Source: Arthrobacter sp. PvP023 (lineage in GTDB: Bacteria; Actinomycetota; Actinomycetes; Actinomycetales; Micrococcaceae). From it: a DNA stretch of 64,000 nucleotides. The stretch spans positions 2,170,001 through 2,234,000 of the forward strand of contig NZ_JAFIBI010000001.1 in assembly GCF_017832975.1 (NCBI RefSeq), in the 5' to 3' direction. A program made the position numbers and the translations under genes. The notes below the pieces were generated by a model. That model saw only the letters and a program-made list of their open reading frames with translations. It was not told where the DNA came from and searched no databases. This document shows, one piece after another, positions 1-8,339 of the stretch (positions within the stretch are counted from its first letter, which is position 1; every line of letters begins with the position of its first letter).

Positions 1-145
1 CATGATCGCCACAAAGACGGTGCTCCGGTCCTCGTCCGTGATCGTGCTAAACACCCACTTCCAGGGCCGGACCCTGCCGTTGCTCGAGGCTGCTGCCGCA
101 ATGTGACCTGAAGCATTTTGCCTCAGGGCCGGGCAGTCGTACCAT
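1..145. other. Left-edge stretch, no gene assignable
   Basis: No gene can be named here. A plus-strand frame with GC-rich third positions runs in from the edge and stops at TGA 104-106. The opposite strand shows an equally GC-rich frame from a GTG at 54 leaving the window leftward. These two frames share third codon positions, so one is the shadow of the other and the window is too short to decide which is real. Confidence 0.3.
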
Positions 146-172
146 TAGTTCTAGTCATATTGACTATAACTA
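146..172. promoter_or_regulatory. Probable NrtR operator of the NAD operon
   Basis: A 27-bp inverted repeat with core TAGTCA-TAT-TGACTA at 152-166. The arms extend outward to 146 and 172 with a single mismatch (151/167). It overlaps a possible -10 hexamer TATAAC (165-170), so a bound protein would block transcription. It lies about 80 bp before the first gene of the nrtR-nadABC operon. NrtR regulators are known to bind palindromes before NAD genes and their own gene, so autoregulation is the natural reading. Confidence 0.7.
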
Positions 173-249
173 GCCGAAGCGACCCGGATGGGGACGCCGG
201 TCGAAGCCCAGAGGCGCCGCCAGGCGCGAGGAAAGCGGGGTGAACCGCT

Positions 250-960
250 GTGTACACAAGCTCTGCCAACGTTGCTGAGCGGCAGTCGGCGCCGCCGTCG
301 CTCGCCATTTCCACGGTGATCTTCGCCCTCCGCCCCAGCGAGACGTCCGGCCGTCCCACGCTGTGGCTCCCGCTGGTGCGCCGCATCCGTGAGCCGTTCA
401 AGGGCCTGTGGGCGCTGCCCGGAGGTCCGCTGACCCACGCCGAATCCCTCCAGGATGCGGCCTCCCGGAACCTTCGGGAAACCACCGGGCTGGCCCCCAA
501 TTACCTGGAGCAGCTCTACGCCTTCGGCGGCCTCCACCGCTCTCCGACCCAACGCGTGGTGTCGATCGTGTACTGGGCGCTGGTCCAGCCCACGGAAGCC
601 GCGCTCGCCGACGAGTCCGAAAACGTCAGGTGGTTCCGCGCGGACCGCCTGGGAGACCTGGCCTTCGACCACAACGCGATCGTGGACTACGCCCTCGGAC
701 GCCTGCGGAACAAGCTGGCCTACGGTTCCGTTGCCTACCACCTGCTGGGGGAGTACTTCACCCTGGCCCAGGTCCGGGAGGTCTACGAAGCCGTCCTTGA
801 CCGTGAGCTGGATCCGGCAAACTTCCGCCGCCAGCTCAAGTCCACGCCGGAAATCGAAGAAACCGGCGAATACCTGCAGGGCGGGAAACACCGCCCTCCC
901 CGCCTCTACCGCTTTACCGGCCGCCCCGGCCTTGACCCAGATAACAGGAGCACACCATGA
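250..960 (+). CDS. nrtR: NrtR-type Nudix-related transcriptional regulator
   Basis: Predicted repressor of NAD synthesis, 236 aa: an N-terminal Nudix-like domain (about residues 18-150) and a C-terminal winged-helix region. The Nudix box at 59-80 keeps G59, E65, R73, E77 and G80, but the first catalytic Glu is Asn74 and the last is Thr78. Hydrolase activity is therefore probably lost, as in NrtR proteins that use the fold to sense ADP-ribose-type ligands. The GTG start has a GGGGTG stretch upstream. The stop overlaps the nadA start (ATGA), so it is the first gene of the operon, behind the palindrome at 146-172. A true Nudix hydrolase is less likely given the degenerate box and the context. 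Confidence 0.85.
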   Translation: MYTSSANVAERQSAPPSLAISTVIFALRPSETSGRPTLWLPLVRRIREPFKGLWALPGGPLTHAESLQDAASRNLRETTGLAPNYLEQLYAFGGLHRSPTQRVVSIVYWALVQPTEAALADESENVRWFRADRLGDLAFDHNAIVDYALGRLRNKLAYGSVAYHLLGEYFTLAQVREVYEAVLDRELDPANFRRQLKSTPEIEETGEYLQGGKHRPPRLYRFTGRPGLDPDNRSTP

Positions 961-2279
961 GCAGCGTCAACACGGCAATCCAGTTGATCACTCGCGAACA
1001 GGCCGAACGAAAGGCCGCAGGCGTTGCAGCCGGCACTGCCGCTGCTGCAACGTGTAGCCCGGCACTGGCCCGCGGGCCCTGGGACTACGATCTCGCCGAA
1101 GCCCTCGCCGGTGTGCCCGCCTACGGTCCGGGCGCCTCAAGCGCCGACGTCGCCCCCGCCACCACCCCGCGCCAGGGCCAGTTGCCGGAGGAATACAAGA
1201 AGGCAAGTGACGCCGAACTGGACGCCCGCATCAGGGCCGCCAAAGCAACCCTCGGGGACAAAGCCGTTATCCTGGGGCACTTCTACCAGCGGGACGAGGT
1301 CATCGAATACGCCGACTTCGTGGGCGACTCCTTCCAGCTGGCCAATGCCGCTCTCACCAGGCCGGACGCCGAAGCCATCATCTTCTGCGGCGTGCACTTC
1401 ATGGCGGAAACCGCGGACATCCTGTCCAAGCCTGACCAGGCGGTCATCCTGCCCAACCTCGCAGCGGGCTGCTCCATGGCGGACATGGCGGACATCGATT
1501 CCGTGACCGAGTGCTGGGAACAGCTGGAGGAACTCTTCGGCACCGAGCCCGACGCCGACGGCCGGGTTCCGGTCATCCCGGTCACCTACATGAACTCCTC
1601 CGCCGCCCTCAAGGGCTTCTGCGGCGAGAACGGCGGCATCGTCTGCACGTCATCCAATGCCGCCACGGTTCTCGAGTGGGCCTTCCAGCGCGGCCAGCGG
1701 GTCCTCTTCTTCCCGGACCAGCACCTGGGCCGCAACACCGCCAAGGCCATGGGCGTGCCGATGGAGCAGATGCCCCTGTGGAATCCGCGCAAGGACTTCG
1801 GAGGGAACGACGAACAGACCCTGCTCGATTCCCGCGTGATCCTCTGGCACGGCTTCTGCTCGGTGCACAAGCGCTTCAACGTGGGGCAGATCGAGAAGGC
1901 CCGCGCCGAGTTCCCGGGCGTCAACGTGATTGTGCACCCCGAGTGCCCCATGGAAGTTGTGGACGCCGCCGATTCCGCGGGGTCCACCGACTTCATCAGG
2001 AAGGCCATCGCTGCGGCCACGGAACCGACCACGTTTGCCATCGGCACCGAGATCAACATGGTCAACCGGCTCGCCGCGGAGTACCCCCGGCACACGATCT
2101 TCTGCCTGGACCCGGTGATCTGCCCGTGCTCCACCATGTACCGGATCCACCCGGGCTACCTCGCCTGGGTGCTGGAGGCGCTGGTCAACGGTGAAACCCT
2201 GAACCGCATCACCGTGGACGACGACGTTGCAGCGCCCGCGCGCGTAGCCCTCGAGCGGATGCTGGCGGCGCGGCCGTGA
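957..2279 (+). CDS. nadA: Quinolinate synthase
   Basis: Condenses iminoaspartate with dihydroxyacetone phosphate to quinolinate in de novo NAD synthesis, using a [4Fe-4S] cluster. The 440-aa protein has an N-terminal extension of about 80 residues before the conserved core, which begins near LGHFYQRDEV (106-115). The expected cluster cysteines are Cys144 (FCGVHFMAE), Cys330 (HPECPME) and Cys389 or Cys391 (ICPCSTMYR). It overlaps nrtR by 4 nt upstream and nadB by 4 nt downstream, so translation is probably coupled. The cysteine desulfurase at the end of the operon may feed its cluster. Confidence 0.97.
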   Translation: MSSVNTAIQLITREQAERKAAGVAAGTAAAATCSPALARGPWDYDLAEALAGVPAYGPGASSADVAPATTPRQGQLPEEYKKASDAELDARIRAAKATLGDKAVILGHFYQRDEVIEYADFVGDSFQLANAALTRPDAEAIIFCGVHFMAETADILSKPDQAVILPNLAAGCSMADMADIDSVTECWEQLEELFGTEPDADGRVPVIPVTYMNSSAALKGFCGENGGIVCTSSNAATVLEWAFQRGQRVLFFPDQHLGRNTAKAMGVPMEQMPLWNPRKDFGGNDEQTLLDSRVILWHGFCSVHKRFNVGQIEKARAEFPGVNVIVHPECPMEVVDAADSAGSTDFIRKAIAAATEPTTFAIGTEINMVNRLAAEYPRHTIFCLDPVICPCSTMYRIHPGYLAWVLEALVNGETLNRITVDDDVAAPARVALERMLAARP

Positions 2280-4039
2280 CCACGGCCCGTGCGGCCCGCA
2301 AGGGCGCGCTCGAAGATGCGCCGCAGCGCCGCCGCCTCGTGGTGGTGGGCAGCGGGATTGCCGGGCTCTACGCAGCGCTGCTGGCGGCCGACGCCGAAGG
2401 GGGCACTGCGGCGGACGTTGTCCTGCTGAGCAAGGGGCAGCTGGAGCACAGCAACACCTTCTACGCCCAGGGCGGCGTGTCGGCCGTGCTGGAGCCCGGC
2501 GAAGCCGCCCCCGGCGACACCGTGGATGCGCATGTCGCCGACACGCTGGCAGCAGGTGCGGGCCTGAACAACCTCGAAGCCGTGCGGATCCTCTGCACGG
2601 AAGCAGTGCGGGACATCGCCGGTCTGCGGCGGTACGGAGTCCTTTTCGACGCCGACGCGCAGGGGGACACCGCGCTGGGGCTGGAGGCTGCCCATTCCGC
2701 GCCACGCATCCTGCACGCCGGTGGAGACGCCACCGGAGCCCGCATTGCCCGCGGCCTGATCGCCGCCGTCCTGGAGCGCGCGGTGTCCGGCCGGCTCCGG
2801 CTGGAAACCGGTGCGTTTGTCACTGAACTGACGACGACGGACGGTCGGGTGACCGGCGTGAATTACCTGCAGGCCGGCGAACTCAAGAGCCTGCCGGCGG
2901 CGGGCGTCCTGCTCGCCACCGGCGGCGCGGGCAGGATCTTCGCACGCACCAGCAACCCCCTGGTTGCCACGGCGGACGGACTGGCGCTGGCTTGGCGCGC
3001 CGGCGCCGTGGTGGGCGACCTCGAATTCTTCCAGTTCCACCCCACCACCATGGCGATGCCGGAGGCAGCAGGCGGCCCGCCGCCCCTGCTGGTGTCTGAA
3101 GCAGTCCGCGGCGAAGGCGCGGTGCTGCTGGATGCCGACGGCCACCGTTTCATGCCGGACTATCATCCGGACGCGGAACTCGCGCCGCGCGACGTCGTCT
3201 CCCGCAGCATCGCGCTGCATCTGGCCCGGACCGGCGCACCGGCGGACAGTCCGGTGTTCCTCGACGCCCGGGGCATTGAAGCGGCAAGGGGCTCCGGTTT
3301 CCTGGCGCGGCGGTTCCCCACGATCTCCGCCGCCACGGCAGCAGCAGGCTTCGACTGGACCGCTGAACCGCTGCCGGTGTCTCCGGCCGCCCATTACTGG
3401 ATGGGCGGAGTGGTAACGGACGTGGACGGGCGAACCACCGTTCCGGGACTCTACGCAGCAGGCGAGGTGGCCTGCACCGGCGCCCAGGGCGCCAACAGGC
3501 TGGCCAGCAATTCGCTGCTCGAAGGGCTGGTCTTCGGGCGGCGTGCTGTGGAGTCCTTCCTTGATGGGGAGCCGGGTTGGGTGTCGACTGCCGGCGTTCC
3601 CCTGCGTGCTGTCTCGGCCGCGGGCGGCCTCACCTTGACGCACGCTTCCGGAACACCCGCAGTCGACGACTCACATCTCACTTTCGCGTACGGGGAAAGT
3701 TCCCCAGCGGAGGCCCCCGAAGGTGTTGTTGGGACTGCGACTGATCCCGGGCCGTTTTCCCGTGACGCTTTGGGGCGGTTGATGACGGGTGCTGCCGGGG
3801 TGTTGCGCACAGGTGCGGAACTCGACGCCACAGCCGCGCAGCTTGCCCTGTGGCAGGCCTCAATCAGCTCCACTGAAGCCCGGGACCCCCGCGAACACGA
3901 GGACCGCAACCTGCTGCTGGCCGCCCGCTTGCTGGTGGAGGCAGCCCGGAAACGGACGGTATCCCTGGGCGCCCACCACCGGGCCGACACGGACCATGCG
4001 CCCGCCCCCACCCATTCCATGCAAAGGATCTCCTCATGA
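2276..4039 (+). CDS. nadB: L-aspartate oxidase
   Basis: FAD enzyme that oxidises L-aspartate to iminoaspartate, the substrate of NadA; cytosolic. At 587 aa it is a little longer than typical (about 540). The N-terminal dinucleotide-binding motif is VVGSGIAGLYAALLA (about residues 23-37). The fumarate-reductase-like active region includes HYWMGGVVTD, and the C-terminal FAD signature GANRLASNSLLEG is clear. The GTG start overlaps the nadA stop (GTGA). The C-terminal part is more variable, with an Ala/Pro-rich stretch before the helical domain. Confidence 0.96.
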   Translation: MTTARAARKGALEDAPQRRRLVVVGSGIAGLYAALLAADAEGGTAADVVLLSKGQLEHSNTFYAQGGVSAVLEPGEAAPGDTVDAHVADTLAAGAGLNNLEAVRILCTEAVRDIAGLRRYGVLFDADAQGDTALGLEAAHSAPRILHAGGDATGARIARGLIAAVLERAVSGRLRLETGAFVTELTTTDGRVTGVNYLQAGELKSLPAAGVLLATGGAGRIFARTSNPLVATADGLALAWRAGAVVGDLEFFQFHPTTMAMPEAAGGPPPLLVSEAVRGEGAVLLDADGHRFMPDYHPDAELAPRDVVSRSIALHLARTGAPADSPVFLDARGIEAARGSGFLARRFPTISAATAAAGFDWTAEPLPVSPAAHYWMGGVVTDVDGRTTVPGLYAAGEVACTGAQGANRLASNSLLEGLVFGRRAVESFLDGEPGWVSTAGVPLRAVSAAGGLTLTHASGTPAVDDSHLTFAYGESSPAEAPEGVVGTATDPGPFSRDALGRLMTGAAGVLRTGAELDATAAQLALWQASISSTEARDPREHEDRNLLLAARLLVEAARKRTVSLGAHHRADTDHAPAPTHSMQRISS

Positions 4040-4950
4040 CCACCACAGCCGCTGAAACGACAGCCCTGACGGGCGTTGAGCCGACCGGCAGCCTTCCCGA
4101 AGCAGCAGTGCAGGATGTGCTGCGCGCTGCGCTCGCCGAGGATGCCCCCTATGGCGACATCACCTCGCAGGCCCTCATCCCCGCGGAGGCCCGCGCGACG
4201 GCGGTGCTGAACGCCCGGGTGCCGGGAGTCCTGAGCGGAGGAACCGTGTTCGCAGCGGCCATGAAGCTGACGGACCCGGACGCCGTCGTCGAGCTGCTGG
4301 TGGCGGACGGCGAACGGTTCGGCGCGGGGACACCGCTGGCCAGGGTGACCGGCAACGCCCGCGCGGTCCTGCTGGCCGAGCGCGTGGCTCTGAACCTGGT
4401 CCAGCGGCTGAGTGCGATCGCCACAAAAACCGCTGAATTCGTGGACCTCGTCCAGGGAACCAAAGCCCGGATCACGGACACCCGGAAGACGACGCCAGGC
4501 CTGCGCGTGCTGGAACGCTATGCCGTTCGCTGCGGCGGCGGCGCCAACCACCGCTTCAGCCTGTCCGACGCCGTGCTGGCCAAGGACAACCACCTCGCGG
4601 TCATCACCGGAGGGGACCCGGCGAAACTCACCGCTGTGCTCAGGGCGGCCAAGGCGCAGCTCGGCCACACCACCCACTTCGAGGTTGAAGTGGACCGGAT
4701 GGAACAGGTGGAGCCGGTCCTCGCCGCTGGAGTGGACACCATCATGCTGGACAACTTCACGCTCGAGGAACTGGCCGCCGGAGTGGCCCTGGTGGACGGG
4801 CGGGCACGGGTGGAAGCCAGCGGCAACGTCAACCTCGGGACCGTGGCAGCGATCGCTGCCACGGGTGTGGACGTCATTTCCATCGGCGGCCTCACCCACA
4901 GCGTCATCGCCCTTGACCTGGGCCTGGACGTTGAACTGACGGTGGGCTGA
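4036..4950 (+). CDS. nadC: Nicotinate-nucleotide pyrophosphorylase (quinolinate phosphoribosyltransferase)
   Basis: Converts quinolinate and PRPP to nicotinate mononucleotide, closing the de novo branch begun by NadB and NadA. The 304-aa length is normal for the family. Signatures seen are TRKTTPGLRVLERYAV, the substrate-binding Arg/His run CGGGANHRFSLSD, LAKDNH, and the C-terminal barrel motif ISIGGLTHS. The start overlaps the nadB stop (ATGA). A gap of only 7 nt separates it from the following cysteine desulfurase, so all five genes probably form one transcript under NrtR. Confidence 0.97.
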   Translation: MTTTAAETTALTGVEPTGSLPEAAVQDVLRAALAEDAPYGDITSQALIPAEARATAVLNARVPGVLSGGTVFAAAMKLTDPDAVVELLVADGERFGAGTPLARVTGNARAVLLAERVALNLVQRLSAIATKTAEFVDLVQGTKARITDTRKTTPGLRVLERYAVRCGGGANHRFSLSDAVLAKDNHLAVITGGDPAKLTAVLRAAKAQLGHTTHFEVEVDRMEQVEPVLAAGVDTIMLDNFTLEELAAGVALVDGRARVEASGNVNLGTVAAIAATGVDVISIGGLTHSVIALDLGLDVELTVG

Positions 4951-4957
4951 ACCGGCC

Positions 4958-6103
4958 ATGATCTTCCTTGACGCAGCGGCCACCACGCCGGTCCGCCGCG
5001 AAGTGCTGGAAGCCATGTGGCCCTACCTCACCGGCGAATTCGGTAACCCGTCGAGCCACCACTCGCTCGGCGAGTCCGCCGCCGCGGCGCTCGCAACCGC
5101 CCGCACAGCCACCTCCAGGGCGCTGAACTGCCGTCCGGCCGAGATCACCTTCACCTCCGGCGGCACCGAGGCGGACAACCTCGCCGTAAAGGGCATCGCG
5201 CTGGCCCGGCAGGCTGCGGACCCGGCCCTCAACCGCGTGGTGATCAGCGCCGTCGAACATCCCGCGGTGGAGGAATCTGCGCGCTACCTCGAACGCTTCC
5301 ACGGGTTCACCGTTGATATCGTCCCGGTGGACGGCTTCGGGCAGGTCACGCCGGACGCCCTGGCGGCTGTCCTGCGCCCGGAGACCGCGCTGGTCAGCGT
5401 GATGTACGCCAACAATGAGGTGGGGACCGTCCAGCCCATCCGGCAGCTCGCCGGCCTGGCCCGGGAATCGGGGATTCCGTTCCACACCGATGCCGTCCAG
5501 GCTGCGGGCTGGCTGCCGCTGGACACGAAGATTCTGGGCGTGGACGCCATGAGCATCTCCGGGCACAAACTCGGGGCGCCGAAAGGGAACGGGGCCCTGT
5601 TCGTGCGGAGCCGCACCCGCGTTGAGCCCCTGCTCCATGGCGGCGGGCAGGAACGCGGCCGCCGCTCAGGAACAGAGAACGTTGCCGGCGCCGTGGCCCT
5701 GGCCACCGCGCTGTCGTTGGTCCGCCCCGAACAGGAGCACGTGGCCGCCCTGCGGGACGAATTCATCCGCGAGGTCCTGGCGGGAGTCCCGGGCGCGCAG
5801 CTGACCGGCCACCCGCTGGAGCGGCTGCCGTCGGTGGCTTCGTTCTGCTTCCCGGGAACCAGCGGCGAATCAGTGCTCCTTGAACTGGAACGGCAAGGCG
5901 TGGTGTGCTCCAGCGGATCGGCCTGCGCGGCAGGGTCCGACGCCGCCTCGCCGGTGCTACTGGCAATGGGCGTTCCGTCCGAGGTTGCCCAGACCGCCGT
6001 CCGCTTCAGCTTTGATGCCGCAGTGACAGCGGCGGAACTGCACGAAGCCGCAGCAGCCGTCAGGAACGCCGTGGGCAGTGTGCTGACGCTCGGTATCCGC
6101 TAG
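4958..6103 (+). CDS. Cysteine desulfurase (NifS/IscS-like) of the NAD operon
   Basis: PLP enzyme that takes sulfur from cysteine for Fe-S assembly. The 381-aa protein has the PLP lysine in SGHKLGAPKG (about residue 203) and the catalytic cysteine in VVCSSGSACAAGS (about residue 317). The loop of that type places it with group I (NifS/IscS-like) enzymes. It follows nadC by 7 nt and no scaffold gene is nearby. Dedicated desulfurases linked to nad genes are known (NadS/NifS-type in Bacillus), so supplying the NadA cluster is the likely role. General Fe-S or thiolation work cannot be excluded. Confidence 0.88.
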   Translation: MIFLDAAATTPVRREVLEAMWPYLTGEFGNPSSHHSLGESAAAALATARTATSRALNCRPAEITFTSGGTEADNLAVKGIALARQAADPALNRVVISAVEHPAVEESARYLERFHGFTVDIVPVDGFGQVTPDALAAVLRPETALVSVMYANNEVGTVQPIRQLAGLARESGIPFHTDAVQAAGWLPLDTKILGVDAMSISGHKLGAPKGNGALFVRSRTRVEPLLHGGGQERGRRSGTENVAGAVALATALSLVRPEQEHVAALRDEFIREVLAGVPGAQLTGHPLERLPSVASFCFPGTSGESVLLELERQGVVCSSGSACAAGSDAASPVLLAMGVPSEVAQTAVRFSFDAAVTAAELHEAAAAVRNAVGSVLTLGIR

Positions 6104-6135
6104 GCGGGCAACATCGCGCCGGCAGCGGTGCTGCG

Positions 6136-6642
6136 TCACCGGTGCCGTGCGCGGCGGAAGATCCAGTGCCGCAGGAGCGCGAAGCGCACGGCGGTTGCCA
6201 GGAACCCGGACAGCGTGGTGGTCCACAGCTCATCCGACATGGTGGCCTCCGGGTTGAGCCAGTGCAGCACGCCGAGGCTGCCGCCGGTGATCACCAGCGC
6301 AATGACGATCACCACGAGGCCGCTCAGGTGATCCCTGCCAACTTTCCCGCGGCCCGAAATCTTGAACGTCAGCCGCCGGTTCAGGGCCGTGTTCATGACC
6401 GAGGTAATGATCAGCGCTGCGGCATTGGCCAGCTGGGACCCCAGCCAGGGCCGGAGCAGGGCGTACAGGGCAAGTGAGGTCAGGGTGCACACGATGCCCA
6501 CGCCGGTGAACCGGAGCAGCTGCCGGACGGCCGGAAAGCGAAGCATGCCACGGTAGTGTTTCGTGGCTGGAAGGCGCCGCGCGGCAGTTGCGGAACCGGA
6601 CTGTTGCGTCAGCGGGACGGCGGGCGCAGCAGGTGATTCCAT
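6136..6642 (-). CDS. GtrA-family membrane protein
   Basis: A 168-aa membrane protein with four hydrophobic segments between about residues 38 and 150 and a short basic C-terminus. The fold and length match the GtrA family, linked to moving polyprenyl-linked sugars for cell-surface glycans. The segment FTGVGIVCTLTSLALY and the TM2 pattern around NRRLTFKI are typical. It is convergent with the NAD operon (32-nt gap). A CAGGCT hexamer lies 6 nt before the ATG, suggesting a leaderless mRNA. No glycosyltransferase partner is adjacent. Confidence 0.85.
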   Translation of the reverse strand: MESPAAPAVPLTQQSGSATAARRLPATKHYRGMLRFPAVRQLLRFTGVGIVCTLTSLALYALLRPWLGSQLANAAALIITSVMNTALNRRLTFKISGRGKVGRDHLSGLVVIVIALVITGGSLGVLHWLNPEATMSDELWTTTLSGFLATAVRFALLRHWIFRRARHR

Positions 6643-6648
6643 CGCTCA

Positions 6649-6654
6649 AGCCTG
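6649..6654 (-). promoter_or_regulatory. Putative -10 (CAGGCT), leaderless
   Basis: CAGGCT on the minus strand lies 6 nt before the ATG of the GtrA gene, placing the start site at or next to the start codon. It is a weak hexamer, supported mainly by sharing its spacing with other genes in this window. No clear -35 is seen. Confidence 0.35.
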
Positions 6655-6677
6655 CCACACCGCGCCGGCATATTCGG

Positions 6678-7508
6678 TCAGGCAGCGCCCCTGACCGGGT
6701 TTGTCAGTTCGCCGATTCCCTCGACGCGGCAGGTCACCGTGTCCCCGGGGTGCAGCCGCGCGCTTTCGGCAGGAAATCCCGTGAGGACCAGATCTCCGGG
6801 GTGGAGCGTCATGAAGGACGTCAGGTACACCAGGATTTCGTCAACGCCCCAGCCAAGGTCCGCCGAGCTGGCAACCCTGAGCTCACTGCCGTTGTGCACG
6901 ATGCCGATCGAAAGTGCGGCAGTATCCAGGCCCGTCACGATCCACGGTCCCGCCGGCGTGAACGTGTCCTGGCTCTTGGCGCTGATCCACAGCTCGTCCG
7001 TCTTCTGCAACTCCCTGGCCGTGACGTCGTTGCCGATGGTGAAGCCGAGAACGGCCTCCCGCGCATTCTCCAGCGTCAGCCCGCGGGCCTTGCGTCCGAC
7101 GACGACGGTCAGCTCGGCTTCCGGGTCCACGTGCCCCACTCCCGGCGCGAGTTCTATGGCGTCGCCCGGTCCCACCACGCTGGTGGCTGCCTTGTGGAAT
7201 GCCTGGGGAGGAAGGTCCCGGCCGGCCTGCCCCGTGTTGTGGGCCATGCCCAGGACATTGGCTGGAACACTGGGTGCCAGGAAAGTGAATGAGTCCTCGT
7301 GGACAGCGGAGCCAGGCTCCCAGCCTGCCCGCGGAGCGGCTCCGGCGTTCGCCAGGGAGCCGGGGAAGGGGCTGTCGATGACTGTCCAAAGCTTTCCCGT
7401 GTCGCCGCCGAAGTCGTGGGCGTCGTTGGCAACGAAGAACTGTTCAAGCGCGGAGGCGGGGGAGTGCGGACGGACCCGGGCAATTCGGCGCGGCTGGATG
7501 GCGGTCAT
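6678..7508 (-). CDS. Fumarylacetoacetate hydrolase-family protein
   Basis: A 276-aa FAH-fold enzyme. The metal-binding region GHVDPEAELTVVVGRKARG (Glu/Asp ligands), the block FTIGNDVTARELQ and the C-terminal PGDLVLTGFPAES are the family core. Members cleave acylpyruvates or hydrate and decarboxylate oxo-dienoates in aromatic breakdown; the substrate here cannot be told. It stands alone with no catabolic partners. It is a distant paralog of the FAH protein at 41664-42440. A TAGGAT -10 sits 6 nt before the ATG. Confidence 0.9.
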   Translation of the reverse strand: MTAIQPRRIARVRPHSPASALEQFFVANDAHDFGGDTGKLWTVIDSPFPGSLANAGAAPRAGWEPGSAVHEDSFTFLAPSVPANVLGMAHNTGQAGRDLPPQAFHKAATSVVGPGDAIELAPGVGHVDPEAELTVVVGRKARGLTLENAREAVLGFTIGNDVTARELQKTDELWISAKSQDTFTPAGPWIVTGLDTAALSIGIVHNGSELRVASSADLGWGVDEILVYLTSFMTLHPGDLVLTGFPAESARLHPGDTVTCRVEGIGELTNPVRGAA

Positions 7509-7514
7509 TATGAC

Positions 7515-7520
7515 ATCCTA
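7515..7520 (-). promoter_or_regulatory. Putative -10 (TAGGAT), leaderless
   Basis: TAGGAT on the minus strand is 6 nt before the ATG of the FAH-family gene. Transcription would start at the A of the start codon, and no Shine-Dalgarno sequence could be present in such an mRNA. Confidence 0.5.
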
Positions 7521-7577
7521 CGTCCTGCCCGTGGCCGGGGCGGACTGTTTCGGCCGAGCGGCTCCCGGGGAAGTCGG

Positions 7578-8240
7578 TCAGTACAGTTCGCCCGCCGGGA
7601 TCTCCACTGCAAGCCGGTTGGACGGCCCCGCCAGCGGGCATGCCCAGGCTTCGTTGTAGGCGCAGGACGGGTTGTACGCAAAGTTGAAGTCCAGGATGAA
7701 TTCGGCGCCGGGCCCTGATCCCTGGACCCCGTGGAAGGCTCCCTTGATCGTGTCCAGCAGGTACCGTCCGGCGCCGTAACTGCCGCCGGGCTGTCCCGCG
7801 GTCGCGTCCCGGAAGGGCACGAAGATGCCGCCGCCGTAGCCGTGCAGCTTCCAGACGGCCAGCTGCCCCATCTCCGGCAGGTCGAAGGTACCCAGGCGTA
7901 CGAACCTGACAACGCCGTCGGTCCCGGTCTCAACATTCATCTCCCGGCCGGCGCCCTCCTTTGTCAGGGGAACGTGGAAACGGTAAATGGGGTCGTAGTC
8001 AGCTGTCCGGAGGCCGCTGAAGGTGGATTTGGCTTCCGCCGTGAGCGCGGATGCCGGGTGGGTGCCGAACATCCGGTCGCGTTCCTGGCGCCAATATGAG
8101 TGGGCCTCAGCGGGACTGTCCGCGGCTATTCTCCGGACGTTCTGGTACATGGCGAAAGTGCGGATCCTCCAGTCGGCGATGTCCAGGGCCGAGATGTCCG
8201 CTACGCTGTCCTGCTCCGTGTCAAAGTGCTGTTCCGCCAT
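7578..8240 (-). CDS. DUF1684 domain protein
   Basis: A 220-aa protein of the DUF1684 family, function unknown. The family core includes MNVETGTDGVVRF, the Gly-rich HGYGGGIFVPFRD, GRYLLDTIKGA and the strongly conserved LDFNFAYNPSCAYNEAW. The N-terminal part (about residues 15-60) resembles the usual helical lead-in. An open frame continues upstream to 8873 but is Arg-rich and lies over the divergent lipoprotein gene. The ATG at 8240, preceded by AAAGAGGG, is therefore the better start. No signal peptide is seen, so it is probably cytosolic. Confidence 0.88.
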   Translation of the reverse strand: MAEQHFDTEQDSVADISALDIADWRIRTFAMYQNVRRIAADSPAEAHSYWRQERDRMFGTHPASALTAEAKSTFSGLRTADYDPIYRFHVPLTKEGAGREMNVETGTDGVVRFVRLGTFDLPEMGQLAVWKLHGYGGGIFVPFRDATAGQPGGSYGAGRYLLDTIKGAFHGVQGSGPGAEFILDFNFAYNPSCAYNEAWACPLAGPSNRLAVEIPAGELY

Positions 8241-8327
8241 GTCCCCAGCGTAACCCTCTTTGCGGACGGGAAACCCCGCCCGGCCAACACTCCGCCCGGA
8301 ACGCGGCGCCTGCGGCGGCGGCGCGGC

Positions 8328-8333
8328 TACGCT
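8328..8333 (+). promoter_or_regulatory. Putative -10 (TACGCT), leaderless
   Basis: TACGCT is 6 nt before the ATG at 8340, so the mRNA probably begins at the start codon. It lies in the 99-bp gap between divergent genes. No convincing -35 was found. Confidence 0.5.
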
Positions 8334-8339
8334 TGCGTC

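Noticed and set aside
1-106. Partial gene at the left edge
   Set aside because: Two opposite frames share third-position composition, so neither could be preferred in 106 bases.
2156-3643. 495-codon open frame on the minus strand opposite nadB
   Set aside because: It is the antisense shadow of a clear nadB with FAD motifs; high GC leaves few stops in that frame, and the translation is Arg/Gly/His-rich without motifs.
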